A stretch of 64,000 nucleotides of DNA from Flagellimonas amoyensis. GTDB taxonomy: Bacteria > Bacteroidota > Bacteroidia > Flavobacteriales > Flavobacteriaceae. The stretch spans positions 248,001 to 312,000 of the forward strand of contig NZ_QBUK01000001.1 in assembly GCF_003058265.1 (NCBI RefSeq), given 5' to 3'. The notes beneath the pieces were generated by a model. The model was not told where the DNA came from. It was given only the letters and a program-made list of their open reading frames with translations, and made no database searches. The position numbers were made by a program, and so were the translations under genes. Shown in pieces: positions 27,779-33,717 of the stretch (the first letter of the stretch is position 1; every line of letters begins with the position of its first letter).

Positions 27779-27822
27779 ACTTTATGTATATTTACTTTTG
27801 TAGCTTCGCTTTATTAGTGCGA

Positions 27823-27830
27823 CAAAGATA
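27823..27830 (-). promoter_or_regulatory. Putative -7 promoter element of ahcY
   Basis: Read on the minus strand this is TATCTTTG, an exact TAnnTTTG match, 44 bases before the ahcY ATG. No clear -33 box is seen. Confidence 0.5.
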
Positions 27831-27852
27831 CAAATTCGCTTAACTTTTGGTC

Positions 27853-28494
27853 ATGCCCATTTACAAAACCATAACAGTTTCACCCACCACCAAGGTATAT
27901 CTCTGGAAGGTCACCGAACCTGAGTCCCAGCTATCTAGGAATGTGGAGCTCACTTCGCACTGCCAGAACCGGATGGACGGCATGAAATCCGAGGCACACC
28001 GCAGGGCATTCTTGAGCATAAGGCACCTTATGGCAGAGGCCGGATACAAGGACGGCGACCTTTATTACGATGATTTTGGCAAGCCCCATCTCAAAGATGG
28101 AAACTATATTTCCATCACCCATTCCCATAATTTTACAGGGATCATCGTGAGCGAGAGCGATGAGGTGGGTATCGACATAGAGATGCAGCGGGACAAGATC
28201 CTGAACATTGCCCACAAGTTCACGCCCATTGAGGAGTACAAGACCTTGGCCAATGCGGAGGCCATTATCCGAAAACTGACCATCGTGTGGGGTGCGAAGG
28301 AATCCCTCTATAAAATATACGCGCAGCAGGGCCTTAGCTTTTTAAGACATATTAATGTCATGGATTTTACGTTTGATGATTCGCGCACCGTGGCCGAAAT
28401 TCTATACAAGGGCAAAAAATCACAATACGAGGTCGAGTTTTTTGAATTTGAAGGGTTCACCTGTGTATATGCCCTTAAAATGATGGGCGGTTGA
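27853..28494 (+). CDS. 4'-phosphopantetheinyl transferase superfamily protein
   Basis: A 213-residue Sfp-type enzyme expected to move phosphopantetheine from CoA to a carrier protein serine. The two diagnostic motifs are present: VGIDIE (Mg2+ binding) and WGAKESLYKIYA (the W-x-x-K-E motif). The preceding YISITHSHNFTGIIVS is also typical. It may serve fatty acid ACP as the only such enzyme or a second one; no synthase genes lie nearby. An upstream TTG adds two residues only, so the ATG is preferred. pnuC follows after 70 bases with its own probable promoter. Confidence 0.87.
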   Translation: MPIYKTITVSPTTKVYLWKVTEPESQLSRNVELTSHCQNRMDGMKSEAHRRAFLSIRHLMAEAGYKDGDLYYDDFGKPHLKDGNYISITHSHNFTGIIVSESDEVGIDIEMQRDKILNIAHKFTPIEEYKTLANAEAIIRKLTIVWGAKESLYKIYAQQGLSFLRHINVMDFTFDDSRTVAEILYKGKKSQYEVEFFEFEGFTCVYALKMMGG

Positions 28495-28507
28495 CCATAA
28501 CTTTTAG

Positions 28508-28515
28508 TAGTTTTG
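28508..28515 (+). promoter_or_regulatory. Putative -7 promoter element of pnuC
   Basis: TAGTTTTG matches TAnnTTTG, 49 bases upstream of the pnuC ATG. The upstream box is not obvious. Confidence 0.4.
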
Positions 28516-28564
28516 CGCCTGAAAAATGTTCCCATGAAAATGGTAAAATCCGACAGTAGCGGTT

Positions 28565-29206
28565 ATGAATCCCATTTTTGATTTCTTCCTAGGCCCGTAC
28601 GAGGATAGGGAGTTTTCACTCATTATTCTGGAAGCCACCGCTTTTTTCTTTGGAATAGCCAGTGTGATCTATGCCAAGAAGGAAGACATTATGGTCTATC
28701 CCACAGGTTTGGTGGGCACTGCCATCACCAGTTACATCTTTTTCGTGGACAGTCTTTTTGGAGATATGATGCTGAACTTCTATTTCTCCATCATGAGCAT
28801 TTATGGCTGGTGGAACTGGGCCCGACGAAAGGAGAACAGGGATCCGGTGGTGCTCATCACTAGAACCGACACAAAGGAAAAATGGGTGGGTCTTGGCCTT
28901 TTTGTCCTCACCATGCTGGTCACCTACGCGGTATACGTGCTATTCGGGGCAGAGATAAAGGCGAGCAATTATGTGGACATCGTCACCTCGGGAATCTTTT
29001 TTACGGCAATGTGGTACATGGCCAACAAAAAATTGGAAAGCTGGACCCTATGGATCATAGGAGATTTAATAACCGTACCTTTGTACGCTCATAGAGGATG
29101 GGGCATGTTCTCATTGCAGTACCTCATCTTTACCGTATTGTCCATACAGGGATATCTAACATGGAAGAAACACTTGGGCAAGAGCCCTCAAACCTCATCA
29201 AAGTAG
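28565..29206 (+). CDS. pnuC: Nicotinamide riboside transporter PnuC
   Basis: A 213-residue inner-membrane protein with about seven hydrophobic segments. The PnuC signature region with clustered Trp residues (SIYGWWNWARRK) and the later WTLWIIGDLITVPLYA are present. It carries nicotinamide riboside into the cell by facilitated diffusion, trapped there by phosphorylation. The next gene, whose start lies 46 bases inside pnuC, begins with a NadR-like kinase domain that would do exactly this. No thiamin riboswitch precedes it, so nicotinamide riboside rather than thiamin is the likely substrate. Confidence 0.88.
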   Translation: MNPIFDFFLGPYEDREFSLIILEATAFFFGIASVIYAKKEDIMVYPTGLVGTAITSYIFFVDSLFGDMMLNFYFSIMSIYGWWNWARRKENRDPVVLITRTDTKEKWVGLGLFVLTMLVTYAVYVLFGAEIKASNYVDIVTSGIFFTAMWYMANKKLESWTLWIIGDLITVPLYAHRGWGMFSLQYLIFTVLSIQGYLTWKKHLGKSPQTSSK

Positions 29207-31260
29207 TCCTTTTTGGACCGGAATCCACAGGAAAGACCACATTGGCCGAACAACTGGCCGAACATTACCGCACCGAATGGGTGCCCGAATATGCCCGCGA
29301 ATACCTTCAGGAAAAGTGGGACAGGGAACAAAAGACCTGTGAGCCCAAGGATCTATTGCCCATTGCCTATGGACAGATGCGCCTGGAAAACCAATTGGCA
29401 ACAACGGCCCATAAGGTCCTGATCTGCGATACCGATCTTTTGGAGACCAAGGTCTATTCCGAAACCTACTATACTGGCACCTGCGATCCCCTTTTGGAGG
29501 AATATGCCCTCAAGAACACCTACGACCTTTATTTGTTGACCTACATCGACACCCCTTGGGTGGCCGACGACCTTCGGGACAAACCGGACGAGCGCGAACG
29601 AATGTTTTCGTATTTCAAGGAATCATTGGAAAAATATGACCGAAATTTTATTACCTTAAGAGGAGATAAGGCAACACGGCTCTCAACGGCCATAAAGTAT
29701 ATTGACAAACTTCTCCAAAACATGATAGAATTAAGTCCGAAAGACTTGGAACAATTGGATTCCAAAGGAATTTCAAAAGAAAAAGTCATCCGTCAGATCA
29801 ACACCTTTGCAGAAGGGATCCCATTTGTGCAACTCACAAAGGCCGCAGTGGTAGGGAACGGGATCTTGAGGTTTTCCGATAAGGAACAGAAAGAGCTTAT
29901 CCAGTATTTTGAAGACCACAGGGGCCATCTGGACCTGTTGAAGTTCGTTCCCGCTTCGGGTGCCGCTTCACGGATGTTCAAGGCCATGTTCAATTTTTTG
30001 GATGCCTACGATCCTTCCAAGGAAAGCCTCTCGGACTATGTGGATAGAACAAAGGACAAGGACGTGCAGGTTTTTGCCGCACAAATGAACAAGTTTCCTT
30101 TCTATGACAAGATTATGGAAAGAATCAAGGGAAAAGCAGGCAGCAAGGATGAAGAAGTCTATCTTTTTGCCAAGGAAATGTTGGTAGAGGAAGGTCTTGA
30201 TTACGGATTTTATCCAAAGGGACTTTTGCCTTTCCACAGCTATGCAACTGGCAGTGCCACCCCTTTTGAGGAACACTTGAAGGAAGCGGCCCTCTATGCG
30301 AAAACGGACGGGAAGGCCCATCTCCATTTTACGGTCTCGGAACAGCATGATGAAATGTTCAAGGCAGAAGAGGCCAAGGTGGCCCCGAAAATCTCGAAAA
30401 GCACCAATACCCAGTTTGAAATTTCATACTCCAACCAGAAACCATCAACGGACACCATTGCGGTGGACATGGAGAACAAACCTTTCAAAAATGGGGATGG
30501 ATCGCTCCTCTTCAGGCCAGGGGGACATGGCGCCCTCATCGAAAACCTGAACGACCAAGATGCAGACATCATCTTCATCAAGAATATTGATAATGTGGTG
30601 ATCGACAAGAATTTGGAGGAAGTGGCCAATAGCAAGAAAATGTTGGCCGGGGCACTCAAAAAGGTCCAGGACAAAGCATTTGCCTATGCAGAACTGTTGG
30701 ACAAGGGAAATGTTTCCGTGGAAAAAGCGGACGAAATAAAGGCGTTTTTAGAGAAGAGCCTCAATGTGCGCATGCCCAACGATTATGATGAATTGGATGT
30801 GAGCCAACAACAAACCGTGCTGAAAAACAGCATAAACAGGCCCATTCGGATATGTGGCATGGTCAAGAATGAAGGGGAACCCGGTGGTGGCCCATTTTGG
30901 ATCCAGGACTCCCAAGGGAACGTTTCACTTCAGATCATAGAATCCGCCCAAATAGACTTGGACAATCCTGAACAAGCAGGAATTCTTAAGAATTCGACCC
31001 ACTTCAATCCTGTGGATCTGGTGTGCGGAGTGCGAAATTATAAAGGGGAAAAGTATGACCTCTTACATTTTGTGGATGAGAAGCAAGGCTTCATCACAGG
31101 CAAGACCATGGAAGGAAAAGAACTCAAGGCCTTGGAATTGCCCGGGCTGTGGAATGGGGGTATGGCATTCTGGAACACCATCTTTGTGGAGGTTCCGTTG
31201 GTGACCTTTAATCCAGTGAAGACCGTGAACGATCTTTTGAAGCCCACACACCAAGCCTAA
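29161..31260 (+). CDS. NadR-like nicotinamide riboside kinase fused to DUF4301
   Basis: One 699-residue frame holding two proteins. Residues 1-187 are a NadR-type kinase: P-loop GPESTGKTTLAEQLA, the WVPEYAREYLQ motif and the CDTDLLETKVYSE strand; it should phosphorylate nicotinamide riboside. Residues 188-699 match DUF4301: PASGAASRM resembles a nucleotidyltransferase glycine loop, and LPFHSY, FRPGGHGAL and KNIDNV recall UDP-sugar pyrophosphorylases. The two are usually separate, neighbouring genes. Here no stop separates them, and the ATG at 29722 (MIELSPKD) may still serve as an internal start for DUF4301. The reading frame is open throughout, so this is a fusion rather than a visible frameshift. 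Confidence 0.82.
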   Translation: MEETLGQEPSNLIKVVLFGPESTGKTTLAEQLAEHYRTEWVPEYAREYLQEKWDREQKTCEPKDLLPIAYGQMRLENQLATTAHKVLICDTDLLETKVYSETYYTGTCDPLLEEYALKNTYDLYLLTYIDTPWVADDLRDKPDERERMFSYFKESLEKYDRNFITLRGDKATRLSTAIKYIDKLLQNMIELSPKDLEQLDSKGISKEKVIRQINTFAEGIPFVQLTKAAVVGNGILRFSDKEQKELIQYFEDHRGHLDLLKFVPASGAASRMFKAMFNFLDAYDPSKESLSDYVDRTKDKDVQVFAAQMNKFPFYDKIMERIKGKAGSKDEEVYLFAKEMLVEEGLDYGFYPKGLLPFHSYATGSATPFEEHLKEAALYAKTDGKAHLHFTVSEQHDEMFKAEEAKVAPKISKSTNTQFEISYSNQKPSTDTIAVDMENKPFKNGDGSLLFRPGGHGALIENLNDQDADIIFIKNIDNVVIDKNLEEVANSKKMLAGALKKVQDKAFAYAELLDKGNVSVEKADEIKAFLEKSLNVRMPNDYDELDVSQQQTVLKNSINRPIRICGMVKNEGEPGGGPFWIQDSQGNVSLQIIESAQIDLDNPEQAGILKNSTHFNPVDLVCGVRNYKGEKYDLLHFVDEKQGFITGKTMEGKELKALELPGLWNGGMAFWNTIFVEVPLVTFNPVKTVNDLLKPTHQA

Positions 31261-31284
31261 ACCACACATAAACAAAACAGTATG

Positions 31285-31316
31285 TCCGCCATCACTTGAG
31301 ATGGCGGATTTTTTTT
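31285..31316 (+). terminator. Intrinsic terminator after the NadR/DUF4301 gene
   Basis: TCCGCCATC and GATGGCGGA form a 9-bp stem with a six-base loop, followed by a run of T. Confidence 0.85.
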
Positions 31317-31486
31317 GCCCATTGGTGTGACCAGTACCGATAAAAGGTGTCAAAAAAGTGTACGACCTATTGGGATGACAATGTCCTTCTCAAGGTAAAG
31401 TAATTCTCGGTCCTTCTGGATTGTAAGGATTTAGGTTGGTTGATTTGGTTAGAGGGCCGTGCATTCTGTACGGCTTTCTTTTAACC
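31317..31486 (+). other. Non-coding stretch with a second terminator-like hairpin
   Basis: I see no supportable gene here. At 31431-31452 is a 22-base GGTT/TTGG-rich segment that agrees in 20 of 22 positions with 32257-32278, which lies just before the terminator of the PepSY-like gene. It is followed in both places by a GGGCCG-starting hairpin; here GGCCGTGC...GTACGGC and a T-rich tail (31455-31482). This looks like the duplicated 3' end of a related, now lost, gene. Confidence 0.45.
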
Positions 31487-31504
31487 TTGGCACGGAAACT
31501 GCAA
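31487..31504 (+). promoter_or_regulatory. Sigma-54 (-24/-12) promoter
   Basis: TTGGCACGGAAACTGCAA has the invariant GG and GC separated by exactly 10 bases and a perfect TGGCACG -24 box; the -12 box is CTGCA against TTGCA. The predicted start lies a few bases before the ATG of the 41-residue frame. A sigma-54 activator gene lies 0.9 kb downstream. Confidence 0.65.
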
Positions 31505-31520
31505 ATGTGAATGAAAAAAG

Positions 31521-31646
31521 ATGTTTTTAAAGATAGTATTGCTTCTCAACTTGGTCTCCCTCGGGATTGCCATGTACATTATATATTCTTATGTGAAGAA
31601 TAAAAAAAAGAACAATGAGCGAAAGAACCAGGACGATGCTATGTAG
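31521..31646 (+). CDS. 41-residue small membrane protein under a sigma-54 promoter
   Basis: The frame encodes a single hydrophobic helix (FLKIVLLLNLVSLGIAMYII) followed by a very basic, polar tail with KNKKKNNERKNQ. I do not recognise a family. The evidence that it is real is its context: a -24/-12 promoter ends 17 bases upstream, and a GC-rich hairpin with a TTCG loop lies 78 bases downstream. Topology by the positive-inside rule would put the tail in the cytoplasm. The neighbours are a PepSY-like exported protein and a sigma-54 two-component system, so a role in envelope stress signalling is possible but only inferred. Confidence 0.5.
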   Translation: MFLKIVLLLNLVSLGIAMYIIYSYVKNKKKNNERKNQDDAM

Positions 31647-31724
31647 ACACTAACCATGTATTGTTCATCTCAGCCAATCTCATTCATAGTCTTTTTCCTT
31701 GGGATTATGATTTTGGCGCAATGG

Positions 31725-31750
31725 AAAGGCTGCTTCGGCGGCCTTTCTTG
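31725..31750 (+). terminator. Hairpin terminator downstream of the small membrane protein
   Basis: AAAGGC-T-GC, TTCG loop, GC-G-GCCTTT forms a stable tetraloop hairpin with one internal mismatch, followed by CTTGTG. The T tract is short, so termination strength is uncertain. Confidence 0.55.
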
Positions 31751-31871
31751 TGTAAAAACTATACAGCTTGTCCCGCCCATTACACAGTTTTACACAGTCC
31801 TTCAAAAATGGCACAAAATATAACTGTTTAATATACAGTGATTTAAGTCAAATTCAAGATTACTTCCAGAA

Positions 31872-31888
31872 TTGGCACTAGTTTTTCA
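31872..31888 (+). promoter_or_regulatory. Sigma-54-like promoter of the PepSY-like gene
   Basis: TTGGCACTAGTTTTTCA has a perfect TGGCAC -24 box; 10 bases after GG the -12 dinucleotide is TC instead of GC. It sits 45 bases before the ATG, about right for this promoter class. One deviation at a key base keeps it tentative. Confidence 0.4.
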
Positions 31889-31932
31889 TATAGATAAGCA
31901 AGTTTAATTAATAACATTTAAAATCTTATACC

Positions 31933-32235
31933 ATGAAAAAATTAATTTTCGCAACCGCACTATCATTTGTAGGACTTACAGCTATGGCCAATGTTGGAAC
32001 CACAGAATTGAATATGGACGAAACAACTGTTGTTGTAGCGCAAGACTTTGAAGAAATCAGTGTTTCTGATGTCCCTGAAGCAGTAACAGCAGCTGTGGCA
32101 AAGGATTACCCCACTGCCAAAGTTGCCAAGGCATATAAAAACGATCAGGACCAATACAAATTGGACCTTACCCTTGAAGATGGTACTTCTGGATCAGTAT
32201 ATGCCGATGCTGAAGGGAACTGGATTGAGATGTAG
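31933..32235 (+). CDS. Exported PepSY-like small protein
   Basis: A 100-residue protein with a signal peptide (MKKLIFATALSFVGLTAMA) and a mature part holding one PepSY-like unit: VPEAVTAAVAKDYPTAKVAKAYKNDQDQYKLDLTLEDGTSGSVY, ending in a short strand with WIEM. Such domains in Bacteroidota are periplasmic or secreted; their ligand is unknown. It has a possible sigma-54 promoter, a strong terminator, and lies next to the response regulator gene. Base composition is more AT-rich than the neighbours, usual for highly expressed small exported proteins. Confidence 0.78.
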   Translation: MKKLIFATALSFVGLTAMANVGTTELNMDETTVVVAQDFEEISVSDVPEAVTAAVAKDYPTAKVAKAYKNDQDQYKLDLTLEDGTSGSVYADAEGNWIEM

Positions 32236-32281
32236 ATCATAGTTTTCGAAACCACGTTAGGTTAGTTGGTTTGGTTAGTGA

Positions 32282-32310
32282 GGGGCCGCGAGAGCGGCCC
32301 CTTCTTTTTT
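32282..32310 (+). terminator. Intrinsic terminator after the PepSY-like gene
   Basis: GGGGCCGC and GCGGCCCC form a perfect 8-bp GC stem with a GAGA tetraloop, followed by TTCTTTTTT. Confidence 0.9.
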
Positions 32311-32376
32311 GTGATAAATTTATAGGTTGCCCAGCATGTGATCAAACGGTGGTATCGTATATTAGACAACTGAGAT

Positions 32377-33717
32377 ATGCCCAAAATCTTGATCATTGAG
32401 GACGACACGGCTTTCTGTCAAATGCTGCAAAAGTTTTTGACAAAGCACGGTTTTGCCGTTTCCACAAGCTACTCCATCAAGGAAGCGGAAGAACAGATCA
32501 GCACTTCCACTTTTGATATTATCTTATCGGATGTACGGCTTCCCAAAGGGAACGGGGTCACGTTGCTCCCCCAGGTCAAGAAGGAATCGCCCACTACCCA
32601 GGTCATCTTGATGACGGGTTATGCAGAGGTAAAGACCGCGGTCAATGCCATGAAAAAAGGGGCTTTCGATTATATCTCAAAACCCTTTACCCCAGAAGAG
32701 ATCCTATCGGTGATCAACAACGCCTTGAATGTGGCACATACCAAGGAAGAAACTCCAAAGAAATCGGCACCCAGCCCCAAAAAGCAGGAGCAGGGCAGCT
32801 TCTTGGTCGGGGAAAGCGAAAGATCAAAAAAACTCCAACAATACATAGATTTGGTGGCGCCCACCAACATGTCGGTCCTGTTGACCGGGGAAAGCGGTAC
32901 GGGCAAGGAAGTCACGGCCAATTCCATCCACAATGCCAGCAAAAGAAAAGGACAGCCCTTTGTGGCGGTAGACTGTGGCGCCATTCCAAAGGAAATTGCC
33001 ACCAGTGAATTTTTTGGCCATGTCAAGGGAAGTTTCACCGGGGCCATAGAGGACAAAAAAGGCCACTTTGAAGCGGCCAATGGCGGCACCCTGTTTTTGG
33101 ATGAGGTGGGCAACCTGTCCTACGAACACCAAGTGCAGCTGCTCCGGGCCATTCAGGAACGAAAGATAAAACGGGTGGGGAGCACCAAAGAGATCCAACT
33201 GGATCTTCGGATCATTGCCGCTACCAACGAAAACCTATTGGAAGCCGTTGAGGAAGGCAGTTTCAGGGAAGACCTTTATCATCGGTTGAACGAATTTTCC
33301 ATCGAGGTTCCTTCATTGCGTGAAAGAAGGGAGGACATTCTTTTGTTCGCCAATTATTTTTTGGATAGGGCCAATGCCGATTTGGAGAAAGAGGTGTTGG
33401 ATTTTTCAGAGGAGGCCAAACAGATTTTGATGGACTATCCATGGCCGGGAAACCTCAGGGAGATGAAGAACATGATCAAGCGGGCCGTCCTGTTTACAGA
33501 GGGCGACACCGTACTGTCCAGTTCATTGGCCGAAGAGGTCGTCAATGGAACCAAGGGCAACAATGCTCCCGTCTTTTCCAAGTCCGAATATGAAAAGGAA
33601 AGGATTTTGGACGCTCTGAAACAGACCAATTTCAACAAGAGCAAGGCAGCCAAATTACTACAGATAACCCGCAAGACCCTTTACAACAAGATCAATCAAT
33701 ATCAACTGGAAGTCTGA
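32377..33717 (+). CDS. Sigma-54-dependent response regulator (NtrC family)
   Basis: A 446-residue transcription activator. Receiver domain with phospho-acceptor Asp52 (IILSDVRLP); AAA+ domain from about residue 145 with Walker A GESGTGKE and the sigma-54 contact loop GSFTGA; Walker B GGTLFLDEVG; C-terminal Fis-type helix-turn-helix (FNKSKAAKLLQITRKTLYNKINQ). The receiver and AAA+ parts are joined by a Lys/Ser/Pro linker. It faces the hybrid histidine kinase gene, with the 3' ends overlapping by 26 bases. Likely targets are the -24/-12 promoters just upstream. Confidence 0.95.
   Translation: MPKILIIEDDTAFCQMLQKFLTKHGFAVSTSYSIKEAEEQISTSTFDIILSDVRLPKGNGVTLLPQVKKESPTTQVILMTGYAEVKTAVNAMKKGAFDYISKPFTPEEILSVINNALNVAHTKEETPKKSAPSPKKQEQGSFLVGESERSKKLQQYIDLVAPTNMSVLLTGESGTGKEVTANSIHNASKRKGQPFVAVDCGAIPKEIATSEFFGHVKGSFTGAIEDKKGHFEAANGGTLFLDEVGNLSYEHQVQLLRAIQERKIKRVGSTKEIQLDLRIIAATNENLLEAVEEGSFREDLYHRLNEFSIEVPSLRERREDILLFANYFLDRANADLEKEVLDFSEEAKQILMDYPWPGNLREMKNMIKRAVLFTEGDTVLSSSLAEEVVNGTKGNNAPVFSKSEYEKERILDALKQTNFNKSKAAKLLQITRKTLYNKINQYQLEV

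Noticed and set aside
29700-29740. A frameshift or missed stop between the NadR kinase and DUF4301 parts
   Set aside because: Both domains are in the same frame with no disrupted motif; a natural fusion is the simpler reading, though a point error in a stop codon cannot be excluded from sequence alone.
31321-31430. Short frames in the gap after the NadR/DUF4301 gene
   Set aside because: The frames there are short, lack a promoter and show no recognisable composition; only the 41-residue frame further right is supported by flanking signals.
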